DNA of 64,000 bases from Combretum micranthum (Eukaryota; Streptophyta; Magnoliopsida; Myrtales; Combretaceae), in the NCBI GenBank assembly GCA_024138025.1, contig JAMXBD010000388.1, positions 496,001 to 560,000 of the forward strand, given 5' to 3'. This document shows positions 23,238 to 34,920 of this stretch, piece after piece. The stretch's first letter is position 1, and each line of letters begins with the position of its first letter. The notes below the pieces were generated by a model. That model worked only from the letters and a program-made list of their open reading frames with translations, had not been told where the DNA came from and did not search any database. A program made the position numbers and the translations under genes.

Positions 23238-24660
23238 CATCATTTTTATTATATTTTGTTTACTATTGTAAAACATATCGGTCCACATTTTGATGAATTA
23301 TTAGACATATTTGATTGTAGTCATGGTTGTCAAATTCGTAAGTCAACTCATGCGCTCCTATGACTTTACAAGTTGATGATGGGATTTCTATTCAAATTGA
23401 ATACAAAATCATTTTTTTGAGCAAACTCGGTGGTGAAATTGTAATGTAGTAATTTTACACATTTCTATTCTATTTGAATTTTAAAAGTTCAAGTAATATA
23501 ATATGTTAAATTTAGGAAATTTTGGGTTGGTTCTTAATGTTTATCTTAAGCTAACTTAATTTTAGTTTTTTTTTTCTTTTTTTTAGAGGATTATTTTCTT
23601 CTAGGTTATATACTTTGATATATTTTGAATGATTAGAATGAAAAATTGAACAAATATATAGAGTGCTATAATTTTCCCTTTTTTTTTATTTTCTATATGT
23701 AATTTATTTGTTATAAATGTAATGATTTTTTACCAAATATACAGTGAGCATGAAAATGTTCATTGCTACACATTTACACATGATAATTTAAATGATTTGC
23801 AATATATCTTAATAATTATAGATTGTAAATTATTAGGAAATGTAATCAATTATTGTAATCATTAGGATTACATTAAACATAATAGTGAGAACATGCAAAT
23901 TGTAATTGGTAAAATTTAACTTTTGGTTTGTGTAATTAAAATTAATACCAAGTTCTCTATTTTCATCATTTATATAAATTTTTATTACAATGAGTAAATC
24001 TACAGTTTTTGCAAGCAAATTTGCATTAATTGCAAAATTTTATGATTCTACATTTTGATTCCATGCACCATCTAGTGTTTCTAGGTAGAATCTTGAGTTT
24101 TTTTTTTTTTTGGCCCAATGGTAAAATCTTGAGTTTGATAATTATGATTATAGTCAACTTTATCAACTTGTTCACTTTTTTCAAAAAAAAAAAAAAAATC
24201 TTGAAATGATGTGTTAGGTATCTATATAACCTTATCAATAAGCTTCTCATATATATTGAAGTGAGGGAATCTCATTTTTATTTTATTTCTATCTTGATTT
24301 TGATTTCATTCTTTATAACTTCTAATTTCAACTTTGCCTCTTTCCTCTTCCATGCTTTGATTCTACACTATTTTATTACACACTAGAGACTTTGTTATGG
24401 TTGTGGACCAAAGGGTTGGCTTCAACATGACGTAATGGTGGTACCGACGAGCTATTGTCGTGCATGTCTGGTTATAATTTAATTAACAAGGTTGGCAAAT
24501 TTGTGACATTAGGATACCATGCAAGTTGCTACAAATAACATATTACAAATGTGAAGGTTACAACTACACAATTTCATAAATGAAGTATTATATTTGTTAT
24601 TGAGACACTAAGTTTAATGAGGTAGCTTTGACTATTCTAAAATCAATTAGGATAGTATAA

Positions 24661-24665
24661 ATAGT
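24661..24665. repeat. Target-site duplication of composite E, left copy
   Basis: ATAGT, repeated at 26946-26950. The related unfilled site GCATGAATAGTGCTCATTGG is at about 31096-31115. Confidence 0.85.
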
Positions 24666-25187
24666 TGATGCAGTGGAGGATATGGCACAAAACTACCTGG
24701 AGAAATGACGTAGGATGGAGAGGAGGAACCAGCATTGAATTCTATAAGATAAGTAGCCGGCGTAAAATTATACACTGCTAGCATTGAAGCCAGCCTTCTT
24801 TGCTCTAGTTTATTCTTTTGACTTTTACAGTTTCACAATTTCAATAATATTATAGATATTTCTTTTTATAGAAAAGATTGTGTTTCCTTTATATTGTATG
24901 CCCTAGAGTGAAACAAAGATAGTTTTAACTATTGAATGAAAATTTAAGGAGTGTGTTTTGATCTATTATTCTAAATGTTGATTTTCTTGAATAAAATTTT
25001 GAATTTGATGCAAATTGCATAGTTATTCTCAGAATCAATAGGCCTTGAAGATCACAAGTAGGGTATTCATGCATGAATCAATGGTCTTGTGGTAATTGAG
25101 GATCACTATTCTAGTATTCTTAGAATCAATGAAATGTGATTAGATAATCCCTTTTGGTATTCCACTACATTAGTTTGGTATCAGAGC

Positions 25188-26049
25188 TATGTTTGCTCTT
25201 GGAGTACCATGGCGCCTCGTAAATAGGTTAATCAGCGACGTGTAGATGAAATCTATGATTATGATGATTTGTATAAGAGGATCAAGCAGATAATTGATCA
25301 GTGGTTAAGTGTTGTAGTGGATCAGGTTATAGAAAGAATGGGTGCATTGATGGGGACCCAAAGGAATGAAAAACTTAGGCATGCAAGAAACCTTAATTCA
25401 AGGCCTAATGTAGATTTTGAAGAAGTTGATGATGATTCCTTATTTGTTGATGAAGGCTATTTTACCACGTAATAAGGGTAAGCCGTGTGTTGAGGAAGAT
25501 CAAAGATACGGGAAAACTGGGATGAAAATGGAGCAAAAGACACTTTGGTTTTCTTCCTATGAAAACCCAATTTTTGAGGATGAACTGTCTTGGATATTTA
25601 TGTTGGTGAAGAAGAAGATGTTTTTGAGGCTGACAGTGACCCAATCCTTGATAGTTATGTTGAAGAAGATGAAGAGGGGGATGCTTTTGAGGTTATTGGT
25701 GATGACGAAAAAAGTTTTCATACTAACTATGTGAAACAAGAGTACGTTTCTGGAGATGGTAGAGAAAATTTTATTGTTAGAAGTTCTTGCATGACTCAAT
25801 GGCCTATTGAAGATGATTGGTTGAGGAATATTATTTTTCAGTCTACTTATACCATCCTGGAGGAGATTGTATTGGTGATTAATAAAGACCTAGTTGATGC
25901 TTCTAGTTTGCTATCATTGGCGAGATTTAGGGAAGAAAGTGGCCATTGATGTTGGATCAATTTATTTGAAGCTTGTCTACTTAATTCCATTTGGTTCCAA
26001 CGTAACATGGTAAAAATTTGAGGGCGAATTTTATCCAACCTGAGGAGAA
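25188..26049 (+). pseudogene. gag / protease remnant of composite E
   Basis: A gypsy-type Gag start is readable just after the primer-binding site (MAPRK at about 25209, then a stop). Later pieces are acidic (25590-25720) and lead into a protease-entry region (ENFIVRSS...NIIFQS, about 25765-25845). The sequence then jumps directly to a typical gypsy Pol end (LRANFIQPEENGAVE, about 26020-26060). Protease core, reverse transcriptase and integrase are missing, so this was a non-autonomous element. Confidence 0.7.
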
Positions 26050-26600
26050 TGGTGCAGTGGAAGAGATGACACAAGACTACTTGGAGCAATAGCATAGGAT
26101 GGAGAGGAGGAACCACCATTGAATTCTACAAGATAAGTCGCCAACTTTGAAGTCAACCTTGCTTGCTCCGGTTTATTCTTTTGAGTCTTACAGTTTCATA
26201 ATTGTAGTGATATTATAGATATTTCCTTTTTACAAAAATATTATAGGTATTTCCTTTTTTTAGATAAATATTATAGATATTTCATTTTTTAGAAGATTGC
26301 GTTTCCTTTATATTGTAGGCCCTAAGGCGAAATAAAGATAGTTTTGAATATTGAATGAAAATTTTAGGAGCATGTTTTGCTTGTTATTCTAAATCTTGAT
26401 TTTCTTGAATAGAATCTCGAATTTGATGCCAATTGTCTTGATATTCTTAGAATCAATAGGTGTTGAAGATCACAAGTCGGGTATTTGTGTGCGAATTGGT
26501 CTTATAGTAATTGAGGATCACTATTCTGGTATTCGTAGAATCAACGAATTGTGATTATATTATCCTTTCATGTTCCACTACGTTAGCTTGGTATCAGAGC

Positions 26601-26945
26601 AAAACACACTCCTAAAATTATCATTCAATAGTCAAAATTATCTTTGTTTCGCTCTTGGGAATATAATATTAAGGAAACACAATCTTTTCTAAAAAAAGAA
26701 ATATCTATAATATTTATCTAAAAAAAAGGAAATATCTACAATAGTACTAAAATTATGAAACTGTAAAACTCAAAAGAATAAACAAGAGCAAAGAAGGCCA
26801 GCTTCAATATTGACTGTGCATAATTTGATGCCAGTGGCTTACCTTGCAAGGCTGGTGGCTTATCTTGTAGAATTCAACGATGGTTCCTCTTCTCCATCCT
26901 ATACCATTTCTCCGTATAGTTTGTGTCATCTCTTTCACTACATCA
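26601..26945 (-). repeat. Inverted partial LTR of composite E
   Basis: Reverse complement of LTR positions 1 to about 300, from TGATG to GGAGTGTGTTTT. It begins directly after the 12-base primer-binding-site copy at 26589-26600. The junction shows short shared sequence (AGC before AAAAC) with the neighbouring LTR copy. It also shares a roughly 29-bp AT-rich duplication with the second direct LTR that the first lacks. Confidence 0.88.
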
Positions 26946-27599
26946 ATAGTGCTTGCCGGTATATGAAAAACAAAAATAGTCTTGTTTGTTTAGTTTTTTA
27001 TCTGGTTTTCGATCAACATTTTCGTACATGGTTGTAGATTGACATTATCCACATGGAATCAAACGGAGGAAACATCTAGAAAATTTCACATCCTTTCCAT
27101 GGTGTAAGTTATCTTAAGAAAAGTTCCTTTAATAATTAAACCCTAGCATGGAACTTAGAATTCTTTTTCTATTGAAATCTAAATGTATCATAATTGTCCA
27201 ATAAGTATAAACAATGCGAGTTTCTTGCCGGCCTATAAATTTAATTAGAGATAATTTATTAATTTAATGTCTTACCACGTTCAGTCAATCTAATCACCAC
27301 ATTTTTATGTTTATAAACACTTATATTATAGGAGTATCAACATTTTTCTAATGAAATGAACTAAATGATATCAATTTCTCAATCGTAATACGTATGTTAT
27401 AGAAAAACCCATCATGAGGATATAAACCAAGTGTTTTTATCATTGAGCTGTACCACCTTATTTATTTATTAATTTATCTACTTGAATCTTTAATGTTCCT
27501 ATTTTACAAAAGAAAACTTCCTTCAAGCTATTTTATCTGCCAATGACACACGACAACCCTCAATTACTGCTTCCCCAATGAAACATGATAATTTTTATC

Positions 27600-30500
27600 T
27601 ATCATATTCGTTCCTACCTTGATAATTTTTGTTATACTCATTTTTATAGTTGTTTTATTATATTTGGTTTACCATTGTAAAACCCGTTAGTCCATATTTG
27701 GATGAATTATTAGACTTATCCGACTAGTACTGGAGATGGTAAAGCCTTTTCCAGGACCACACATATCTTATCAATTAGTCTATATGCTTTGCCATATGTT
27801 GAGCTAAAAGAATATTTTTTTTTCTATATTTCTCTCTGTCTCTATTTTTGTTCCATTTTCTGTAATTTTTTTTCAGACATTCTGACCCATCTTTAACTCT
27901 GCATTTTAGGAAAAGGAAAATTAATATTGATATTTTAAAAAAATTATAAAAAATACTAAGATGAAAAAATCCTAATTTTAAGCAAGTTGAATTTGTGTTT
28001 TGAAAAGACGAAATCATAAGTGACTAACCTCATCTTCTCAAGAAATAAGTTTAGTGTTATAAATTTAAGCTTGTTCTTGAAAAGACGAGATTGATTTTAT
28101 CCTTATCTCTTCAAGAGACGAGTTCAAGTTGTTCCTTTCTAGGATTATTTTTTATCTAGTGGATTAAAGTAATTTTTTTGGAAAAGGTTATTATTTTTTG
28201 CCTTAATCCTTATATTTTCACATTCTGCCTTGTATTTCAACCCTCTGCCTCTTTACCCTTCATGCTTTGGTTCTACTCTATTTTATTACAGCCATGAGAC
28301 TTTGTTATGGTATGTGGACCAAAGGATTGCCTTCAACATGATGTCACATGCAAACAATTTCATAAATTAAGTATTAAATTAGTTATTTTAAATAAGTATT
28401 GTTGTTGAAGCACTATCAGTGATGCCAACGTACACACGTAAATTTGAATATTCTAAAATCTCTTATGATAGTATGAATCCAGCTAGCGGGTACATATAAA
28501 CAGAAAAAAAAAAAAAATTTTGGTTATTCGTTTATTTATTTGGTTTTCGACCGACATTTCTGTATCATTGGCGTTATCTAGGTGAAATCAAATAGAGGAA
28601 ATATTTAAGAAATTTCACATCTATAAATTACACCAAAAGCGTAGACTGGTAAATGTACATTCTTTTTAAATAAGACATATATTTTATAAGGCCGGAAATT
28701 GGTGGGAGTAAGCTTCCGTGCTTGTTGCTACCAATAGTATACATTTACTTATTTTTTTAATTTGCTTGGATAATCAATTGGTAAATGTGAAGTTCACAAC
28801 CAAATATTTTTATAAATTTAGCTTTATATTGGTTGTTTTAGATACGCATAGTTGTTAAGATGCTCTCACTGATTTGAGAATCGAAAACACTTAGGTTTGA
28901 ATGTTCTAAAATAAATTCAACTAATATGACATGAAAAACCAAAAATAGTATTGTTTATTTATTTCTATTATTTGGTTTTCAACCAACATTTTTGTATGGC
29001 TGTAAATTGGCATGATTTAAAAGGAATCGAATAGAGGAAATCATTATTGTCAAATAATTATAAACAAGGTGAGTTTCTTGCCGGCCCAAAATTTAAAGTA
29101 GAAAAAGAGAAGAGTAATTAATTTGATGCGTTGCGACATTATACCCACCTAATCACGGGAACACATTTTTATGTTTACAACCGTTCATGGTTTAGTGGTT
29201 TCAACAATTTTCTTATAAACTGGTCAGAATTTTATTTATTACCCAATAGTAATACATAGATTAGTTTGCAAAAAAAAAAAAAAAAAAAAAGATTAAGAAT
29301 GATGCCTTCATTTCATACATGTCGGGCATAAAATGTGCTTTTTCTATTGAGTTACAACTCTTTTTTATTTATTTATCTATTAAATTTTCTGCTTGAATTT
29401 TCAGCATTTTTTGTATTTTAGAAAGGGAAACTTCATTTGCCAATTTCCTTGTAGTGTAGTGGTATTTCTCCTAAATTTTCAAGGAAGCAATATCAAGTTC
29501 AAATCCCCTCCTCCATTGCAATGGTCAAAAGATTTAAAAAAAAATGGAAAAAAAAAAGAAAACCTTCCTTCAATTTGGTTAAGTGATTTATCCAATGTTG
29601 TTGTATCTGGATCTTAACCTTGACATCCTAAGGGGTCAAGGGTCAAGGGCCAATGAGCAAAACCTAAGTGAACCGAATATTAAATCACAATTGAACTAAC
29701 CCGTTATCGAAGAATGGTCAAGTTCAGTTGTATTAAATTAGACTGGTCAACTTGGGTTGGAGAACATTGGTTTTATCTGCCAATGACACATGACAACTTT
29801 GATTTTTTTTTTTAGGAACCTGGTTAGCTTAGGTATCCATTATAACTATCCATTTTTTTTCTTCCAATAATCGTAGAGACTAAACGTATGTATTTATACA
29901 TGAGTGCTTCCACCTGTGGTTGCTTCACTTATTTTCTTTGACTGGCTTAGATAATGAGTAGAGCGGAGGCCAAGACGAAACAATTTCACAAATTAGTAAG
30001 GATTAATAAATCCTTATGTCAGTTGACATGTACAATCGGATAATATTAGTTCTAATTTTTTGATATAATTGCACCATCATATAAATAAATTATTACTCTA
30101 TTTATTTAATTCTAACCTGATTATAGTATGGTTTCATAGCTGTCCTTATCCTATCATTATCAGATGGCTCCTTAAACTAATCAAATTTGAGACTTTCAAA
30201 TGATAGATATATAAGTAATCTAATAAAGAAAACTATAAGCTAATAAACTCTTTGCACAGAGAGAGAGAGGAAAAAAATATTAGGAAATTAAGAAATAAAA
30301 GAAAATAAAGAAATTTCATATGTCCTTTTGTCAAATGGCTCAATTTGGTTGGCCTTGTAGCATATTCGGGTGACTTATTCAAGTTTCACCAATGATTTTA
30401 TGATCGACTTGGTTCTCAATTTGATTAATTTTGTCAACTAAGTAGTGACTCTGACCAATCTTTAAATTGTTAAAATAAAGATTCAATATTATATTAAGTG

Positions 30501-30690
30501 ACTCGAAACTTTCAAGTGCTTAAAGTATATAAATATGTTAAATAGTTTTTTTTCCGTTAAAAAGATGATTCAAACATAGAATTTTTTTGCTATCTTATAA
30601 ACATGCAAAGTTAAGTTAATTAAATATCGACTAGTGTATCATAATAAAATTTTTATTTGAACCACTATATATAATAGTGATCATCTATTT
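27600..30690 (+). repeat. Host repeat module R, copy R3
   Basis: Anchors: TTACCATTGTAAAAC (27670), GTGGACCAAAGG (about 28315), CTTGCCGGCCCAAAATTTAAAG (about 29080), CATGTCGGGCATAAAA (about 29320), TCATAGCTGTCCTTATCC (about 30133). It contains an internal partial duplication (about 28380-28630 and 28790-29040) and the SINE-like insertion at 29435. No gene recognised. Confidence 0.7.
29435..29557 (+). mobile_element. tRNA-derived SINE-like insertion
   Basis: A roughly 120-bp insert relative to module copies R1, R2 and R4, which all read GAAA(A)CTTCCTTCAA at this point. It has a pol III A-box-like GTAGTGTAGTGG, a B-box-like GTTCAAATCCC about 35 bp later, and an A-rich 3' end. The flanks GGGAAACTTC (29425-29434) and GAAAACCTTC (29558-29567) look like a diverged target duplication. 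Confidence 0.65.
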
Positions 30691-32290
30691 TAACCACAAG
30701 ATCATTCAATGCTTTATTTGAATTTGAACCACTTTCTGGCTGACTTTTTTACTCATCTTCTAACTTTGCATTTTCACATTCTGCCTACACCTGCCTTGTT
30801 GTTTCAGCCCTCTACATCTTTACTCTTTCATGCTTTGATTCTACACTATTTTGTTATAGCCTAAAGAATTTGTTATGTTTGTGGACCAAAGGGTTGCCTT
30901 CAACATGATGTTATGGTGGTAGTAGGATTCCGTGCAAGTTGCAACCAATTACATATTAAAATTGTGAAGGTCACAACCAAACAATCTCATAAATTAAGTA
31001 TTATATTAGTTATTTTAAGTATGATTAGTTATTGAAACGCAATCTAGGATGTCAGAATATAAGTACGTTTGAATATTCTAAAATCAATGAGGATGGCATG
31101 AATAGTGCTCATTGGTACATGAAAAACAAAATTAGTTTTGTTTGTCTAATGATTTATTTGTTTTTCAAACAATGTTTTCGTGTATGGATGTAGATTGACG
31201 TTATCAAACAGAAGAAGCATCTAGGAAATCTCACATCCTTCCCATAGAATAAGTTATCCTAATTAAGAAAAGTTCGGCTAATAATTAAACCCTAACATGG
31301 ACCCTACGAATTCTTTTTTCTAGTGAAATCTTAATGTATCATAATTGTCAAATAAATATAAACAAGGTGAGTTTGTTGTGGGCCTACAAATTTAAGTAGA
31401 GAAAATTCATTAATTTAATGCCTTGCCACGTCTAACCAATCTAATCACCACACTTTTATGTTTAGAAACATTTTTCTAATAAAATGAACTCAATTATATT
31501 AATTTCTCAATCATATTACACATATTATAAAAAAACCCAACAAGAGGATATAAACCAAGTTTTTTGCCATTGAGCTGTGCCACCTTTTTCTTTATTTATT
31601 AATTTGTCTACTTGAATCTTTAATGTTCAGGTTTTACGAAAGAAAACTTCCTTCAAATTATTTTATCTACCAATGACACATGACAGTCCTCAAAAACTTC
31701 TTATTTTTTTTTTTTTCGTTCCAATAATTATCCGCTTCAAAACATAGAGAATAAACATATTTATATATGCATGTGTGCTTTGTCCAGTGGTTGCTCACAT
31801 ATTTTCTCTTGCTTTGATAATCAGCGCTGGAGGCCAAGACAATTTGCTAAATTATTAAGCAAGTCGTCGGGTGATAGTAATGGTTAATGAATATTGACGT
31901 CAGTATTATATGGTTTCGTAGCTGTTCTTATCCTATCATTATCATATGGCTCCTTCAACTAATCAAATTTGAAACTTTGAAATAATAAATCAAGAAGTAA
32001 TCTGACAAGGTAAACGATAAACTAATAAACTCTTAGAAAAAGAAGGAAAAAAAAAAAAAAAAGGAAGAAGAAGAAGCCAACATAAGTTAGGAAATTAAAA
32101 ATAAAAGAGAATGGAGAAATTTTGGATGTTCTTTTCGCCAATGCTAAATTTCGCATTTTTATTAATTCTGTTAAAACAAGGAATCAATATTATATTAAGT
32201 GATTGAAGTAGTATCTAACTTTCATGTGCTTAAAATAATTGAATAAAGTTATATTAGGTCATGTAAAAAAATTGTCTCTTAATTTAATGG
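30690..32290 (+). repeat. Host repeat module R, copy R4
   Basis: Anchors: TGTGGACCAAAGGGTTGCC (about 30881), ATGAATAGTGCTCATTGG (31098), CTACAAATTTAAGTAGAG (about 31383), AGCTGTTCTTATCCTATC (about 31921). This copy lacks the E, MITE and SINE insertions and so serves as the empty-site reference for several of them. Confidence 0.7.
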
Positions 32291-33477
32291 TATTACAAAG
32301 TTATAATTCCTAAAAATTTATATTCATAGTCATCTACTCTTAAAAATTTCATGCTGTGTTTGAATTTTACTCTAAATATTAATTCTCTCTTGTATTTTTT
32401 ATCCTCTACAGTTTCTTCTGTTCTCGTATAATGTAAAATTTCTGTTCTTTCACAGCTTCTACTCCAATGAAGAGCGAGAAAGCCCAAGTTGTTACGAAGC
32501 ACGTGGGCCTTTATATGCAATCCGAACTTACATGACAAAGCGATGTTGCACGATGAGTGATGATCCATCATCCCCGTTCTTCTTACAAACCCATGCGAGG
32601 TCTATCGGATTTCTCAATACTTGCCTACTCCTGCCAATGTTGGCAATTAGATACGACTCATAGGATTATAAATTAAAAAAAAAAAGAAAAGAAAAAAGGG
32701 AAGAAGAAGGAAAATATGAGATATAACACATCTCATAATATATAAACTAGCGGCAATTATTAATTGACTTGCACAAAATGCTGTTAATTGAAAAGGGGGA
32801 AACGAAAAATTTTATAGATGTCACATAACAAACCAAATTTCAATAATAAATGCAATTGTGTATTGATGAGTAATAACAAAAATTAACTTTAAATTCTTTT
32901 GCTGGCGAGCCTTTCAAATTTAAATAGCAAAAAGTTGTATAATTACAAAATGTTTTTATTAACACTTTTTTCTCTCAGGAAAAAGGAAAAAAAATCTTCT
33001 AAAAAAAAATAGGACAAAAGTTAATTTACTATTTAATTATCATGCAATAATAAAGATGGAAAATATAATTATATTTTCTAAAAAGAAAAATGTAAAAGGA
33101 AAAAAAAAAAAACGTATGAGAAATATTGAATAAAATATAACTACCCATGTACAGGTATTGGACGTGTTGGGTAGTAGTGAATAATTTTCCTTTTTTTTTT
33201 TCCCAATAGGCAATTAGTCGATTATAAAAATAAAAGTATTAGTTTCTAAACAGAGCTCTAATTAATTTGATCGATAAGTATATAAGAGATGGGAAAAAAA
33301 TGAACATACACTCATATAAAATGATTAATTTCTAATTACAAAAGCTTAGAGTGAAGTCAACATTTAAACCTCCGGAGTTTAAATAATATAGAAGATATGA
33401 TTATAATATGAATTGATGTATTATTAAGTTTATATGCTTTTTGGTATAGACTCAGTCAAAGGGATCATCCACTAAAT
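32291..33477. other. AT-rich intergenic sequence
   Basis: A 92-codon minus-strand frame (32293-32571) has no recognised motif. The rest is A/T homopolymer-rich with no supported feature. Confidence 0.4.
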
Positions 33478-34372
33478 AGGTGTACAAAAAAATCGACTGA
33501 ATCAAATCAATTCGGATTGAACCAAACCAAAACAAAAATACAGTTTTTTAAACAATTTGGTTTTCAAAATTCTCCATCCGAACTAATACGTAAATCTATA
33601 GTTGGTTTAAAGGGGTAAACCAAATCAATCCGTAAAATTGAATAGAATGGCTTTAAAGAAACATAAATATATTTTACCTATAATTATAAATTTTGTTATT
33701 ATGATTAATTAACGGTCATATATATTCTTATGATATTATTTATATGAATATCGGTTAATGATAACTTGTTTTTTTTTTAATTGTTTTTAGGTTTAAGATA
33801 TATTATTCAATTTGTAACTTAATATTTTTTTAATCATTTTAACCGGAGCATGGATTTTTTTATTTAATTATATAAATTTTATTGTATATTAATTGTTCAT
33901 TGTATTTTCTAAGCAAATCAATTTTATTCACAAATGACTTTTCTTAGTACATGATTTTTTTCAGTCAAATTTGTTGTTAAAGGTTTAATTGGATGATTTT
34001 TTAGAGGGTTATATACTATAGTTTACTATATATTTGTTAGTGAGTGTATTTTGTTAATGGATGATTGATTGGTGATTGAATAATGTTATGGAAACTATGA
34101 ATTATGAATGTAATGGATTTATAAAGTATTCTGTTGTGATTTATAATATGAACTTTGTAACATAATTTTAATATTTAAATACTCGCACAAATGTAATATA
34201 TATAAAAAGAAATTCTTAATTAGAAATTTGATTCAATCCGTAATCTGAATCGAACAAAACTGTTACTTAATGGTTTGATTTAGAATTGAAAAAAACTAAA
34301 TTGTAAATTATGATTTTATTTGATTTTTATTAAAAACCGAGCCAAACTGATCTATGCCTACCCCTTAAGAAA
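33478..34372. mobile_element. MITE-like element with related inverted ends
   Basis: Left end TAGGTGTACAAAAAAATCGACTG... and right end, reversed, AGGGGTAGGCATAG... are loosely inverted. Both arms carry AACC/GGTT-rich motifs of the kind seen in hAT MITEs, separated by an AT-rich centre. The right boundary fits the point where similarity to module tail 20060 begins. No clear TSD, so the class and limits are tentative. Confidence 0.45.
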
Positions 34373-34920
34373 CCTTAACATGACCCTAAGGAATCCTCTC
34401 TTCAATATTTCGGATCATCCATCTCAACAACAAGGCCAACTGCTTCGCCGATTAGAGATGCATGTCTAGGGATCATTTGCTCTACTACAAACCCGAGTAT
34501 TTGAATCTAGAACAACATATAAGTGAAGCTGACACCCTCCATTCTTTCATTTCTGCAGCCATTGTTTGAAGATGATGTGAGCTTCACTAATTTTTCCAAC
34601 TGAACGGCACATCACTAGGGTTGTTTTAGTAAACAAATCTCAACCGCATCAAAATAGACCCAAACTTTCTTGTAGACCGATTTCACCCCTTCTTTGATAA
34701 AAACATTTCGCCGTGAACAGGCTTCCAAATTTATACTTTACATTAATTTGAAATAAGTACATTCACGTCATGACACATAGGAAACTATTTTGGCAAAGAA
34801 ATCATGAGGAAATCATCTATATAGCTTTCTCTAAGCTCTTCTCCTAAAGGCGCTCTGAAGAAATATAAATCAAACAGCAAAGAAATCATGAGGAAAACAA
34901 CAACACCATCATCCAAAACC
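34373..34920 (+). repeat. Tail copy of host repeat module
   Basis: Matches 20060-20830: CCCAAACTTTCTTGTAGACCGATTTCACCC (about 34661-34690) and AAACAACAACACCATCATCCAAAAC (about 34893-34918) have close counterparts at 20198 and 20800. Confidence 0.7.

Larger units (their letters stand above)
24666..26945 (+). mobile_element. Composite gypsy-derived element E, with U3 LTR ends on both sides
   Basis: Order: LTR (24666-25169, direct), primer-binding site (25176-25187), a gag/protease remnant, LTR (26050-26582, direct), primer-binding site again (26589-26600), then an inverted partial LTR (26601-26945). The outer termini are TGATGCAGTGG and, reversed on the right, TGATGTAGTGA: both are the U3 end. 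A perfect 5-bp TSD, ATAGT, flanks the whole (24661-24665 and 26946-26950). Module copy R4 near 31100 shows the undisrupted target. The three LTR copies differ by many substitutions and indels, so the insertion is old. Confidence 0.88.
21480..27600 (+). repeat. Host repeat module R, copy R2, split by two gypsy insertions
   Basis: Module sequence occupies 21480-21622, about 23238-24660 and 26951-27600. Anchors: ACCAATGCATTACCACATG (21490, matching 17705 on), GTGGACCAAAGGG (about 24403), CTTGCCGGCC (about 27220). Gypsy element F lies in the first gap and composite E in the second. Joining the flanks restores the arrangement seen in the other copies. Confidence 0.7.

Noticed and set aside
29445..29520. 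Functional tRNA gene
   Set aside because: Has A- and B-box-like motifs only; no cloverleaf could be drawn, and it is an insert with an A-rich tail.
17705..32290. CRISPR-like or satellite array
   Set aside because: Copies are kilobases long, diverged, and separated by mobile elements; this is segmental duplication.
32293..32571. 92-codon minus-strand frame as a gene
   Set aside because: No recognisable motif and no support from neighbouring sequence.
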